Positions 23,942 to 32,640 are shown, numbered from the stretch's first letter. The stretch is 33,718 nt of DNA from DAOUAM01 sp034433305 (GCA_034433305.1 DAOUAM010000075.1:1-33718); one strand, 5' to 3'. Made by a program: numbers and translations. The notes: generated by a model from the sequence alone, not told the origin.

Positions 23942-24244
23942 GCTGCTGCCATCCCGGCCATGGCTTGGGGCGACTGGCCCTCAAGGCCCTGGCAGTTTGT
24001 CACTGCTGAAGGAGGCTTTTGCCGCGCAGTACAGGCGTGCTGGAGGAAGACGCCTACCCCTGTCAGCCCGCCCTTACTACACCACAGTTTGTTGAAAATG
24101 GAGCGGCCAGTGGCGCAGGCACTGCCCGACGCCTCTACCTCCTTCGAAAAAGTGTCGTGTAGTAAGCCCCTGGCGGGAGAGGCCTGAGGTGAGGGTGAAG
24201 CCGTCCTCGAAGCTATGGTGACGCTGTACCAGCGCGCTGCCCCT
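23942..24244. other. 303-bp gene-free stretch with an inverted repeat
   Basis: No credible gene is seen on either strand. The stretch must hold the PAP2 promoter and the end of the SDR transcript. I see no good sigma70 promoter. The notable structure is the inverted repeat at 24073-24166. Confidence 0.6.
24073..24166. repeat. 94-bp element with terminal inverted repeats
   Basis: CTTACTACAC (24073-24082) and GTGTAGTAAG (24157-24166) are perfect inverted repeats; three further pairs (ACA/TGT) follow after one mismatch. The interior includes CAGTG/CACTG (24109-24124) that can form an inner hairpin. It could be a tiny transposon remnant or a structured RNA. Confidence 0.55.
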
Positions 24245-25240
24245 TTATGTCCGGGCCTGAGGCTGGGGCTGCGCCTGGGGCGTCGGCTGCGGCGGCACCG
24301 GGTTGACCAGGCCTGAGGCCAGCGAGATGGGCACCAGCTTGTCCAGCTCGTCCAGCGTCCAGCGCCCGTTCTTGTGTATGCTCCGGGTCACGTGTCGCGG
24401 CGAGTACAGCGACATGACCCAGCCGCTGGTGCCGATGACCTGGCCGGTGATGGCGCCGCCAGCCTCGGTGCAGAGATAGACCACCTTGGGAGCGTTGTTC
24501 TCCGGCGCCCTGGCCTCCTCTGGCCCCTGGATGCCGCCGGTCTGCACCATGGTCGGCGCGGCGGCCTGGGCTGCCTGCGCGGCCGCGGCGGCCCTCTGCT
24601 GCTGTCTTAGCTGCTGGGTGGTCTCGGGAATGGTGGCCGTCATCCTGGTGGCGCCGCCCGGGTACACGGCGTTGATGGTAATGCCGTAGGGGGCGAGCTC
24701 CCGGGACAGCGCCCGGGCGAAGCCCACCATGCCCTCTTTAGCGGCTGCGTAGTTGGCCTGGCCCGATGCCCCCAGGCCTGAGCCGGAGGAGAAAAGCACA
24801 ATCCGGCCATACCGCTGCTGTATCATGTGAGGCAGAATGTTGTGTACCATGTTGAACGCCCCGTACAGGTGGACCTGCAGCACGGCGTCCCACTCCTCCT
24901 CGCTCATGTTGAACACCATGCGGTCCCGCAGGATGCCGGCCACGTGGCAGAGGATGTCAACGCGGCCAAAGTTGTCTATGGCCGTCTGGACTATCCTGCC
25001 GGCCGACTCGTACTCGGCCACCGAGTCGAAGCTGGGGGCGGCCCTGCCGCCCGCGGCCTTGATCTCGTTGACCACGTCCTGGGCAGGGCCGGTGGATGCG
25101 CCGGTGCCGTCCACTGCGACGCCCAGGTCGTTGACTACTACCGCTGCTCCCTCCTGGGCCAGCAGCAGGGCCACGCCTCTGCCGATCCCCCGGCCTCCGC
25201 CGGTAACGATGGCTACTCTACCCTGAAGTCTGTTTCCCAT
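24245..25240 (-). CDS. SDR-family oxidoreductase with intact active site
   Basis: From the ATG at 25240 the protein has 331 residues; the frame opens nine bases earlier with a GTG, but the ATG has GAGAGG eight bases upstream and gives the same MGNRL start as the paralogue next door. The fold has TGGGRGIGRG and NDLG, as in the dehydrogenase unit of peroxisomal multifunctional enzyme 2. In this numbering the catalytic set is about S151/S152, Y164 and K168 (NYAAAKEG). A linker rich in Ala and Gln lies at about 205-225 and a C-terminal extension ends in QPQPQA. A 3-hydroxyacyl or steroid-like alcohol is a plausible substrate. It is second in a tandem SDR pair. Confidence 0.92.
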   Translation of the reverse strand: MGNRLQGRVAIVTGGGRGIGRGVALLLAQEGAAVVVNDLGVAVDGTGASTGPAQDVVNEIKAAGGRAAPSFDSVAEYESAGRIVQTAIDNFGRVDILCHVAGILRDRMVFNMSEEEWDAVLQVHLYGAFNMVHNILPHMIQQRYGRIVLFSSGSGLGASGQANYAAAKEGMVGFARALSRELAPYGITINAVYPGGATRMTATIPETTQQLRQQQRAAAAAQAAQAAAPTMVQTGGIQGPEEARAPENNAPKVVYLCTEAGGAITGQVIGTSGWVMSLYSPRHVTRSIHKNGRWTLDELDKLVPISLASGLVNPVPPQPTPQAQPQPQART

Positions 25241-25343
25241 GGTTGACACCTCTCGCTTTCACTCTCAGGACTTGCGCTCCAGACCGGCCCCCGAGTGGGT
25301 AGGCACTGAAAGGGGCCTGGGTATAGGGCCAGCGTCCGGCTGC

Positions 25344-26267
25344 CTAGAAGCCGGTGCCGATCATCTTGGGCACCAGGACGTCCATCTCGTCCATGGTGAA
25401 GTTGCCCCACTTGTATATGGCCCGCTCGATGGCCGGATTGGAGTAGAGGTAGATGCTGCCTCCGCGCACGCCGAACACGTAGCCATTGACGTTGGGCGTG
25501 GCATAGGTGCACAGGAACACCGCCAGCGGGGCCACGTTGTCCGGGTCGTCCGGGTGGCCTGGCCCTTCCCACTGGTTGACGGCCGGCGACAGGCCAATGC
25601 CGGCGCGCTCGTCGGGCGTCGGGTGTGGGCCGTTGTCCACGCGGTACTCCTCCACCGTGCCAGGGAAGAGCCTGGTCTGGGCCATGGCCGAGATGGCGTT
25701 GCAGGTCACGCCGTAGCGCCCCAGGTCCCGCGCCACCGTGCGGGTCAGGCCTATGATGCCTTCCGACGCCGCCGCGTAGTTGGCGCGGCCAATCTGGCCC
25801 AGGCCGGCATCAGAAGTCATGTTGACAATGCGGCCGCTGCGCTGCTGCCGGAAGAGGATGGCGGCGAACTTGGTGGGCGCGAAGGTGCCCTTGACATTGT
25901 TCCTGATGACCATGTCGAAATCGCGAGGGGTCATCTGGAATATCATGCGGTCCCTCAGGATGCCCACGCTGTTGACCAGGATATCCAGGTGGCCGAAGGT
26001 GTCCACGGCAGCCTTTATGACGTTCTCGCCGCCTTCCATGGTGGCAACGTTATCGTAGCTGGCGACAGCGTTGCCTCCCCTGGACTTGATCTCCTGCACC
26101 ACCTGGTCCGCCGGCACATGGGACGAGCCTGTGCCGTCCACCTCGCACCCTAGGTCATTGACGACGACGGAGGCGCCTTCCTCGGCCAGCAGCAGTGCTA
26201 TGCCCCTCCCTATACCCCGCCCTGCCCCGGTAACCACGGCCACCTTGCCTTCCAAGCGGTTGCCCAT
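25344..26267 (-). CDS. SDR-family protein with catalytic Lys replaced by Ser
   Basis: The protein has 307 residues and pairs with the SDR downstream: same MGNRLxG start, TGAGRGIGRG cofactor loop, NDLG, and GILRDRM motif. The active site keeps S152 and Y164 but the expected Lys168 is Ser (NYAAASEG; codon TCG), which should abolish ordinary dehydrogenase chemistry. The C-terminus (about 230-307) differs from the paralogue. There is a good ribosome site (GGAGGT, six bases from ATG) and its own promoter. The two SDRs could form a heterodimer with one active subunit; this is inference. Confidence 0.92.
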   Translation of the reverse strand: MGNRLEGKVAVVTGAGRGIGRGIALLLAEEGASVVVNDLGCEVDGTGSSHVPADQVVQEIKSRGGNAVASYDNVATMEGGENVIKAAVDTFGHLDILVNSVGILRDRMIFQMTPRDFDMVIRNNVKGTFAPTKFAAILFRQQRSGRIVNMTSDAGLGQIGRANYAAASEGIIGLTRTVARDLGRYGVTCNAISAMAQTRLFPGTVEEYRVDNGPHPTPDERAGIGLSPAVNQWEGPGHPDDPDNVAPLAVFLCTYATPNVNGYVFGVRGGSIYLYSNPAIERAIYKWGNFTMDEMDVLVPKMIGTGF

Positions 26268-26296
26268 GTTCTTACCTCCCGGGTTCTTAGCGCAAC

Positions 26297-26325
26297 ATTA
26301 TAACTGGGGGCGAGAGGAATGGGAA
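26297..26325 (-). promoter_or_regulatory. Promoter of the tandem SDR genes
   Basis: On the minus strand TTCCCA (26320-26325) and TATAAT (26297-26302) are 17 bases apart, 29 bases ahead of the ATG at 26267. It stands between the reductase gene and the SDR pair. Confidence 0.5.
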
Positions 26326-26343
26326 CCAAGGGCAAGCCGGTTG

Positions 26344-27042
26344 TCACCACTGCTCGTGCTTTATGCGTGACCTGTGGACTCCCAGCTTCTCCAGCAACGC
26401 TAGCATGTGCTGGACCATGCCTGGCGGACCGCAGACGAAGTACAGGGCCTGGATGTCCAGGCTGGCGGCCTGGAGCCGCGCCAGGTCGAACCTGCCGGTG
26501 AGGCCGTCCCAGGGCGCATCTGTGGCCTGTGTTATGGTGAAGATGCAGCGGACGCGGCTGTTGCGGGCCGAAAGCTCACGTAGCTCCTGTCCGAAAAGCA
26601 GCTCGGATGGCACCTTGACGCTGTAGAGTAGCGTGGCGCTGACTTCCGGCGCGGCCTCGTCCACGTACCTGAGGATGCTCATGAGGGGCGTTATGCCAAT
26701 GCCGCCGGCTACAAGCACCAGCGAGTCGCCCATGCCGCGCTGGTAGTAGAAGTCGCCCTGCCCGCCGTCCACTTGCAGGAGGCCGCCGACGCGGGCGCTC
26801 TCGTGGAGGTACCTGGCTACCGGGTTTTCCGATTTCTTGACGGCCAGCTCAATGCTGCTCTGAAGCAGAGGCGAGGAGGTAATGGAAAAGCCGGCGACCT
26901 TCAGGCGTCCCTCTATGGCGGCGTAGCAGTCTACCCACTGGCCGGGCTTGAAGTGGAACTCCTGTCCGTCCAGGTCCAGCCGGAAAGACCGGACGGTAGG
27001 CGTCTCCTGGCGGATGGCGGCGATGCGCGCTGGCACTCTCAT
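26344..27042 (-). CDS. FAD/NAD(P) oxidoreductase, ferredoxin-reductase fold
   Basis: The protein has 232 residues: an FAD-binding barrel (1-100) then an NAD(P)-binding domain. FAD motif: GFSITSSP at 51-58, in the place of RxYS(T). Pyrophosphate loop: VDGGQGDFYY at 91-100. Nucleotide-binding motif: AGGIGITPLMS at 112-122, and CGPPGM close to the end. It lacks the iron-sulfur domain of phthalate dioxygenase reductase types, so it needs a separate electron acceptor. The start overlaps the upstream gene's stop by ATGA (27039-27042), so it is translationally coupled and last in the M16 operon. Partner unknown. Confidence 0.9.
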   Translation of the reverse strand: MRVPARIAAIRQETPTVRSFRLDLDGQEFHFKPGQWVDCYAAIEGRLKVAGFSITSSPLLQSSIELAVKKSENPVARYLHESARVGGLLQVDGGQGDFYYQRGMGDSLVLVAGGIGITPLMSILRYVDEAAPEVSATLLYSVKVPSELLFGQELRELSARNSRVRCIFTITQATDAPWDGLTGRFDLARLQAASLDIQALYFVCGPPGMVQHMLALLEKLGVHRSRIKHEQW

Positions 27043-27968
27043 GCGCTCATGGCCTTCAGGGCCAGCTCTGGCCGCACGACGCGCTCGTAGGAATGGCGGC
27101 CCCTGACCAGCCCGCCCTCAATAAGGATGTCGCGCATGGCATTGTAGCCGTCCTCCTGGATGAGTGGGCTGGTGGCCCAGGTATCCTGGGCCTTGTAACG
27201 CGCTATGCTGGCTTCCAGCACTGGCAGCGCCACGCTGGGGAAGAAAGGGGCCACCAGCGCCGCCACGGCCCCAGGGGCTGCGGCGGCGAGCCACTGCTGC
27301 CCACGGTGGAAGCCGTTCACGAACCTCTGGAGCACCTCCTGCCGGCGCTCAAGAAGGCCGGGCGTGACGGCGAAGGAGCTGTAGCACAGGTGGCCCAGCC
27401 CCGGGCCAATGGCGGCGACAATGTGGCCCTGGTCATCGGATACAAGCTGCTGGGCCTGGGGATGGGGCAGGTGGATGTAATCGGCGCCGCCGCCACGGAA
27501 TAGCTCCAGGGCCTCCCGCAAGGGGAGGCCCTGCGCCAGCCGGACCTGCGCCAGGTTGACGTCGTGCCGGGCCAGCGCGGCCTTCAGGGTGGTCCAGGGC
27601 ACCGGCGTGAAGCCCACGGGCACCAGGGTAGCGCCTTCCAGCGCCTTCCACTGCCAGCCCTCCGCTGGCCGCCGGGACACCAGAAAGAAGCCGTCCCGCT
27701 GGTTTATCTCCGCGATGTGCACGGGTGCGTCCTGGTGTCCCTGGTCGAGGGCCATGAGGCTGCGGCTCACGCCCGTCTGCAATACGTCCGCCTCGCCGCG
27801 CCTGAGGACGTCCACGCCAGCCTGGCCGGCCGGCAGGGTGCTGAAAAAGGTGTCCAGGCCCTCGCGCAGCAGGAAGCCCCCCGCCACCGCCACGTAGATG
27901 GGTGTGTAGAACAGGCTGCGGAACGTCTCCATCAGCCGGAGGACGTCCCTTCTGGCCTGACCGGTCAC
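27039..27968 (-). CDS. SsuA/THI5-like substrate-binding fold protein, no signal peptide
   Basis: The protein has 309 residues. The family is the NMT1/SsuA/THI5 type 2 periplasmic-binding fold, seen in FYTPIYVAVAGGFLLREGLD at the N-terminus, GEADVLQTGVSRSLMAL, and the DYIHLPHPQAQQLV region. Transport versions have a signal peptide or lipobox; this one has none and no ABC permease or ATPase gene is near, so it should be cytosolic. The CCCFC active-site motif of yeast THI5 is absent (LCYSSF is nearest). The start codon is GTG; GTGA at 27965-27968 overlaps the stop of the M16 gene. Substrate unknown; a small heterocycle or sulfonate fits the family. Confidence 0.8.
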   Translation of the reverse strand: MTGQARRDVLRLMETFRSLFYTPIYVAVAGGFLLREGLDTFFSTLPAGQAGVDVLRRGEADVLQTGVSRSLMALDQGHQDAPVHIAEINQRDGFFLVSRRPAEGWQWKALEGATLVPVGFTPVPWTTLKAALARHDVNLAQVRLAQGLPLREALELFRGGGADYIHLPHPQAQQLVSDDQGHIVAAIGPGLGHLCYSSFAVTPGLLERRQEVLQRFVNGFHRGQQWLAAAAPGAVAALVAPFFPSVALPVLEASIARYKAQDTWATSPLIQEDGYNAMRDILIEGGLVRGRHSYERVVRPELALKAMSA

Positions 27969-30625
27969 GGCAGCTCGCGTCCTTCGTAGTCCACGGGCAC
28001 GATAGGCAAGCCCAGTTCGCGCAGGCCTGGCTCTATGGCCTGCCTGTCACCCACCACCAGGACCTTTAGCCGGTCCTCCTGCACCATGTCCCTGGCCACT
28101 CGTCTCACGTCCTCCAGGCCCACCTCCTGGAGCCTGTCCAGGAACTCGGCGAAGTAGGTCTCTGGCAGGGCGAAGACGGCAAGCTGGCAAAGCTGGTGCA
28201 GCACCTGCACCTGCGTCTCAAAGTGGGAAGGCAGGCCCCTGAGGATGCCGTCCCTGGCGGCGAGGAACTCCTCCTCGGACACTGGCCGCTGGCCCCTGAT
28301 GTCGGCGAACTCCTTCAGCGTCTCGGCCACCGACTCCCGGGTGACGTTGGTCTGGACGGCCCCGCCCACCAGCAGGGCGGACGGCCCGCGGAACCAGTCA
28401 ATGGAGGAGAAGTAGCCGTAGCTGTAGCCTTTAGCCTGCCTGAGGTTCATGTTCAGCCGCGAGGAGAACTGGCCGCCGAAAACGTAGTTCAGGAGGCTCA
28501 TGGCGTAGTAGTCGGGGTGGAGCCTCGGGACAATCAGGTGCCCGGCGCGTATCACCGACTGGGCCGAGCCTGGCTTGTCGGCCAGGTAAACCGTGGTGGG
28601 CGCCATGGGAACGCCCTCGGGCCGGGCCTCGACGGCGGCCTGCTGGCCGTCGTGGGAGCGCCAGTCGCCAAACAGCGTTTCGGCCCTGGACATGGCCTCG
28701 TCCATGGTCACGTCGCCCACAACCAGCAAGGTGGCGTCCTCCGGGCAGTAGTGGCCCCTGAAGTGGGCGACCATCTCCGCCTGGGTCATGGCCTCCACGG
28801 ACTCCACCACGCCCGTTACGGGATGGCCGTACCTGGACTGCGGGCCGTAGAGCAGCGCTCTGGAGGCACGCATGGCGATATTGGTTGGATTGTCGTGGAT
28901 GCGCCGCAGATCGGTCAGGCGCTCCTTGCGGACGCGCTCCAACTCTTCAGACGGGAACGTCGGGTCCCTCACTACATCGGCCATGATGGCCAGCGCCGCC
29001 GGCCACTGGGACGTCAGCGTCTCGGAGGAGACCAGCACGTACTCCCGGCTGGCCTCGCTGATGAGATGGGCGCCCATAAACTCCATCTCTTCGGCAATCT
29101 GCTGGCTGGTGCGGGTGGTGGTGCCCTCCAGCAGCATGGAGGCCGTCATATGGGCCAGCCCTGGCCGCTCCGGCGGGTCCGCCACCGCGCCCGAGTCCAG
29201 CAGGATGCCGAAGGCCACCAGCGGCAGGTCTGGCTTCTCCACCACCATGACCGTCAGGCCATTGGCAAGCCTGGCCCGCTTCGGCACCGGCAGCTTGAAG
29301 GCCCTGGCAGCCTGCCCCGTGGGCATGACCGTGCGGTCTATGCCGGTGGCCTGCGCCCTCAGGGGACGCTCGGGCATCACCGATAGCCTTACCAGGTTGC
29401 TGCCCAGGGCGAGGGCCGCCGCGCGCTGCACGTCCTCTCCGGATACCACCATATACCTGTCAATGTCGGTGTTGATGGCGCCTGGGTCCCTGAGAAACAC
29501 ATTGCAGTAGTTCAGGATGTCGGCCCTGCCGCCGAACCCGCCCAGGCGCTCAAGCTGGTGGACATGATTGCTCTCGATGCGGTTCTTGGCGCGGAGCATC
29601 TCTCGCTCCGTGGGCGGCTCGCGCTTGATGCGTTCCAGTTCCGCTTCCACGAGGGCCTGGACTTCTTGCAGGCTGTAGCCCGGGTTGGCGGTGACCTGGA
29701 TGTTGAACTCTCCCGAGACTTCCTGGGCGTAGTGGACTACCCGCAGGTCACGGGCCATCTGTTTCTCATACACCAGCAGGCGGTACAGCCTGGAGCTTTT
29801 GCCATCGCCCAGTACCATGGCCAGGACGTCCAGCGGCGCTTGCTCCTTGCTGAAGGCCGGTACCGTGGGCCAGGCCAGGTAGAGCCTGGGGAGCTGCACG
29901 CGGTCGTGCATCACCAGGCGGACCTGGCCCTTGAGCGGCGAGTCCATGCGGCCCATGCGGTTGATGTGCGGCCCTGGGGGGATGTCGCCGAAGTACTGCT
30001 CCACCAGGCGCTTTGCCTGGTCGCTGTCGAAGTCGCCCACGATGGCAAGGCTGGCGTTGGACGGCCCGTAGAAGCGCCGGAAGAAGGCCTTGGCGTCCTC
30101 CAGCGTCGCCGCGTCCAGGTCCTCGGGCGTGCCGATGGTCAGCCAGTGATAGGGGTGCGGCGAAGGGAACACCTGGGGCTGGAGCAGCATGGAGGCCATG
30201 CCGTAGGGCCTGTTCTCGTAGTTCTGCCGGCGCTCGTTCTTGACCACCTCCCGCTGGATGTCGAAGCGCTTCTGGTCCAGGGCGTCCAGCAGGAACCCCA
30301 TGCGGTCGGCCTCCAGCCACAGGGCCAGCTCCAGGTAGTTGGACGGGACGTTCTCCCAGTAGTTGGTCCTGTCGGCGGTGGTGGAGCCGTTGAGGGTCGC
30401 GCCCACCTTCTGCAGCGGGTCAAAGTGGCTCTTGTTGTGGTGCTTGGAGCCTTCGAACATCAGGTGCTCGAACAGGTGGGCGAAGCCTGTCTTGCCAGGC
30501 TCCTCATTCTTGGAGCCAACGTGGTACCACACGTTGACGGCGACGAGGGGCAGGGTGTGGTCCTCGTGCAGGACCACTTCCAGGCCGTTGGACAGGGTGA
30601 GCTTCTCATAGGAAACCGACACCAT
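27965..30625 (-). CDS. M16-family zinc metallopeptidase (double-length)
   Basis: The protein has 886 residues, two fused M16 halves. The first half has the inverted zinc motif H50-L-F-E53-H54 in GFAHLFEHLMFEG, and E130 in VVKNERRQNYENRP as third ligand. The second half (about 445-886) keeps the fold (VMVVEKPDLPLVAFGILLD) but reads HMTAS where HxxEH should be, so only the first half is catalytic, as in PqqL- and pitrilysin-like proteins. There is no signal peptide, suggesting a cytoplasmic peptidase for small proteins or peptides. It is the first gene of a three-gene operon with overlapping stop and start codons. Confidence 0.93.
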   Translation of the reverse strand: MVSVSYEKLTLSNGLEVVLHEDHTLPLVAVNVWYHVGSKNEEPGKTGFAHLFEHLMFEGSKHHNKSHFDPLQKVGATLNGSTTADRTNYWENVPSNYLELALWLEADRMGFLLDALDQKRFDIQREVVKNERRQNYENRPYGMASMLLQPQVFPSPHPYHWLTIGTPEDLDAATLEDAKAFFRRFYGPSNASLAIVGDFDSDQAKRLVEQYFGDIPPGPHINRMGRMDSPLKGQVRLVMHDRVQLPRLYLAWPTVPAFSKEQAPLDVLAMVLGDGKSSRLYRLLVYEKQMARDLRVVHYAQEVSGEFNIQVTANPGYSLQEVQALVEAELERIKREPPTEREMLRAKNRIESNHVHQLERLGGFGGRADILNYCNVFLRDPGAINTDIDRYMVVSGEDVQRAAALALGSNLVRLSVMPERPLRAQATGIDRTVMPTGQAARAFKLPVPKRARLANGLTVMVVEKPDLPLVAFGILLDSGAVADPPERPGLAHMTASMLLEGTTTRTSQQIAEEMEFMGAHLISEASREYVLVSSETLTSQWPAALAIMADVVRDPTFPSEELERVRKERLTDLRRIHDNPTNIAMRASRALLYGPQSRYGHPVTGVVESVEAMTQAEMVAHFRGHYCPEDATLLVVGDVTMDEAMSRAETLFGDWRSHDGQQAAVEARPEGVPMAPTTVYLADKPGSAQSVIRAGHLIVPRLHPDYYAMSLLNYVFGGQFSSRLNMNLRQAKGYSYGYFSSIDWFRGPSALLVGGAVQTNVTRESVAETLKEFADIRGQRPVSEEEFLAARDGILRGLPSHFETQVQVLHQLCQLAVFALPETYFAEFLDRLQEVGLEDVRRVARDMVQEDRLKVLVVGDRQAIEPGLRELGLPIVPVDYEGRELP

Positions 30626-30688
30626 AGGCTACTCCGAATAATGGCATGTCCCTGCCCACGCCTGTGAGACCGCGGCAGGTCTTCGAGG

Positions 30689-30694
30689 ATTATA
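30689..30694 (-). promoter_or_regulatory. Possible -10 box of the M16 operon
   Basis: TATAAT on the minus strand, 63 bases ahead of the M16 start. The -35 is poor (TCGAGG at 19 bases), so this is tentative. Confidence 0.35.
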
Positions 30695-30907
30695 GCACTG
30701 TAAGGCGGCAGGCCCTCGAATGCCCGTAACTACATTTTATGGCATTGAGCGGCCCAGATGTGGCCTCAGGACTAGGAAATTACGCACAGCCAGACTAGTC
30801 TTTGGCCGCAGGCCCCGTGTGGCTCAAGGTAGACGGCTTGCCGACCCGTCGCGGAGCCTCTCCTCCGGCGGAACAGTAATATGCAGAGCAGTAAAAGGAG
30901 GCACTAT

Positions 30908-31288
30908 ATGGAGTTTCTGGTAGTCTCGAAGCACGGTGCTCGGCGCTGTCAGCAGCGTGGCATACCCCAGGCCCACCTGGCCCTGGTGCTCCGGTTCGGC
31001 CTGAAGAGGCGCTGGCATGATGGCGCCTTCCTGTACTACCTGGGGGAACGCCAGGTAGCCCGGGCGCTGCGAGTGGAGCCGGGCCTTCGGCTAGAGCTCG
31101 AAGCCATCTCTGGCACCGCCGTGGTAGTGCACGGGGACTCGGGCCAGGTCGCCACCGTCTTCAAGGAGCGCAGGGGTATCCGGCAGATACACCGCAACTA
31201 CAGGGGCAGGCTGCACGCCTGTACGGCCCGGCGGGAGTCTGCCCGGGCTGCGGCCTGGTGGGACTGGGCGGACGCCGAGGCGGCGTAG
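30908..31288 (+). CDS. DUF4258-like small protein
   Basis: From the ATG at 30908 the protein has 126 residues; AAGGAG lies seven bases upstream, better than the ATG at 30881. The N-terminal part has the pattern of DUF4258 domains: KHGARRCQQRGIPQAHLALV followed by FLYYLGERQVARAL and a beta strand pair VVVHGDSGQVATVF. Some members of this small-domain group belong to toxin-antitoxin pairs, but there is no obvious antitoxin gene next to it, and the C-terminal 40 residues are basic and Ala-rich, probably unstructured. Function unknown. Confidence 0.72.
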   Translation: MEFLVVSKHGARRCQQRGIPQAHLALVLRFGLKRRWHDGAFLYYLGERQVARALRVEPGLRLELEAISGTAVVVHGDSGQVATVFKERRGIRQIHRNYRGRLHACTARRESARAAAWWDWADAEAA

Positions 31289-31355
31289 CCGCTGCCAGCG
31301 GGTGACGTCTTGCCCCTGACCCGGGACACGGTCACCGCCGGAGCAGCCAGGGCCA

Positions 31356-32171
31356 TCAGGTGCCCACCCTCACATGGGAAGTGATCCGTCGCAGCGTGGC
31401 CAGGGCCGAGAGCGCCGACAGGACTCCCGTCCTGGGGTTGGTGGGCGAAGGCACGTTCTCGATCTTGATGTGGAGCCTGCCGAACTCGCCCTGGACTATG
31501 ATCTCGTGGGTGTTGCGCGTCACCGTGGGGTCGGCGTAGATGCGGATGGTGGTCCGCTGGGGGCCGACGCCGGCGAGGCTCAGCGCCGCCGACACGTTGA
31601 CGTTGGCCGGGAAGAGGCGGCATGCCTCTTTGGCCGTCCCCTCGTAGACCACCACAGGAGCGGTGACCGAGTCCAGGTCAATGCCAGCGGCGGCGACGCC
31701 AGGGGCGCCGCGCAGGCCCTCTGGCGGCTTGCGGGTGACCATGGTCACCGAGTCTATGCGGCCCATGGCGGCGGAGGCCACGCCGTCCAGTCCCGCGATG
31801 GCCCCCGAAGGGACGTGGATGGTGGCGCCGCGCTCCTGGGCCAGGGCGAAGAGGTCGTCCCTGTCCAGCAGCGCGCCGCAGCTCAGGGCCAGCAGGTCCT
31901 TGCCGGCGCCCAGCGTCGCCCTGGCGATGCCGTCCAGGGCCGCACCCGTGGCTGCCTCCACCACCAGGTCCACCAGCGCCACCAGGTCGGGCAGGGGAAG
32001 GACAGGCGGGGCCGGTTGCAGCGTGCTGGCGAACTGACGCGCCCTGTCCAGGTCACGACTGCTGAGGCCGGTCAGCACGGCGCCTGGGACGGCGCCTCGC
32101 GCAAGCTCCGAGGCCACCTTGCGCCCGATGGTCCCGCACCCGACGATGCCAATCCTCTTTGGTGCAGTCAT
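31356..32171 (-). CDS. nadX: L-aspartate dehydrogenase
   Basis: The protein has 271 residues. It should oxidise L-aspartate to iminoaspartate with NAD(P), an alternative to NadB in NAD synthesis. GIVGCGTIGRKVA at 8-20 is the nucleotide-binding loop; EAATGAALD, SCGALLD and HVPSGAIAGLDGV follow the family order, the last holding substrate-binding residues. FPANVNVSAALSLAGVGPQR and the late His (THEIIVQGEFG) are also conserved; the His is the likely catalytic residue. No nadA or nadC lies in the window. Some members act in reverse or on other amino acids. Confidence 0.92.
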   Translation of the reverse strand: MTAPKRIGIVGCGTIGRKVASELARGAVPGAVLTGLSSRDLDRARQFASTLQPAPPVLPLPDLVALVDLVVEAATGAALDGIARATLGAGKDLLALSCGALLDRDDLFALAQERGATIHVPSGAIAGLDGVASAAMGRIDSVTMVTRKPPEGLRGAPGVAAAGIDLDSVTAPVVVYEGTAKEACRLFPANVNVSAALSLAGVGPQRTTIRIYADPTVTRNTHEIIVQGEFGRLHIKIENVPSPTNPRTGVLSALSALATLRRITSHVRVGT

Positions 32172-32223
32172 GGGCTAAATGTTAGACGTCGGAGGGAAAG
32201 GTGTCAAATGGGGCTGGAGCGCC

Positions 32224-32258
32224 AAAAACTACGCCGGGCCGCATGACGCGGCCCGGCG
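32224..32258 (-). terminator. Intrinsic terminator of the 65-residue gene
   Basis: CGCCGGGCCGC (32232-32242) and GCGGCCCGGCG (32248-32258) pair perfectly around a five-base loop. On the minus strand the hairpin is followed within two bases by five T residues (complement of 32224-32228). It would stop transcription from 32399 before nadX. Confidence 0.8.
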
Positions 32259-32398
32259 TTGCATGGGCAGGTCCATCAGCTTACAGTCTGTCCTTGCGGT
32301 ACTTGGGCCTTGTATTCCCCGGTGGCCTGCAGGCCCGGGGACAGGGTGCCCGCCCGTCCAGGCCCTGGAGGGGCGGTGCCGTTCTCCAGATGCCCAAT

Positions 32399-32596
32399 CT
32401 AGGCGGCGAGCTTGCGAGATGCCTTTCTGCCAGGCCTGGACTCCTGCTTGCGTGCCAGGGCGTCCTTGAAGGCGCGCAGCCGCCTGTAGGCCTCCTCGGC
32501 CCTGTCCCAACCGGTGCCGTACTGAATAGCGTAGGTCAGCGCCTTCTCGTGCTCCTGCTCCAGCGCCCTCTCGATATTCCTCACCAACTCTGTCAT
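32399..32596 (-). CDS. Small basic protein of unknown function
   Basis: From the ATG at 32596 the protein has 65 residues. GGAGGG is five bases upstream, which favours this start over the ATG at 32632. The product is helical and charged (ELVRNIERALEQEHEKAL, then DRAEEAYRRLRAFKDALA) with a basic end (RPGRKASRKLAA). I do not recognise a family. It is followed by a strong terminator and preceded by a sequence that resembles the one at the regulator's own promoter, so it may be controlled by the regulator upstream. Confidence 0.65.
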   Translation of the reverse strand: MTELVRNIERALEQEHEKALTYAIQYGTGWDRAEEAYRRLRAFKDALARKQESRPGRKASRKLAA

Positions 32597-32620
32597 TTTC
32601 ACCCTCCTGCACCACTTTAT

Positions 32621-32640
32621 GTGCATATACAAACGTGTAC
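32621..32640 (+). promoter_or_regulatory. Operator-like motif ahead of the 65-residue gene
   Basis: GTGCATATACAAACGTGTAC agrees in 15 of 20 positions with the minus-strand sequence at 33433-33452 that overlaps the regulator's transcription start. It lies 25 bases ahead of the ATG at 32596. Confidence 0.45.

Noticed and set aside
29558..30667. 369-codon plus-strand frame opposite the M16 gene
   Set aside because: Shadow of high-GC codon use; the translation is rich in His, Gln, Val and Leu with no domain, while the minus strand has clear zinc motifs.
30792..30801. Ten-base palindrome AGACTAGTCT upstream of the DUF4258-like gene; a similar GACTAGTCT occurs at 17584
   Set aside because: Short and seen only twice, with no fixed relation to a promoter; likely chance.
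30908..31288. Toxin-antitoxin locus around the DUF4258-like gene
   Set aside because: No small antitoxin-like gene overlaps or adjoins it; the next gene is nadX on the opposite strand.
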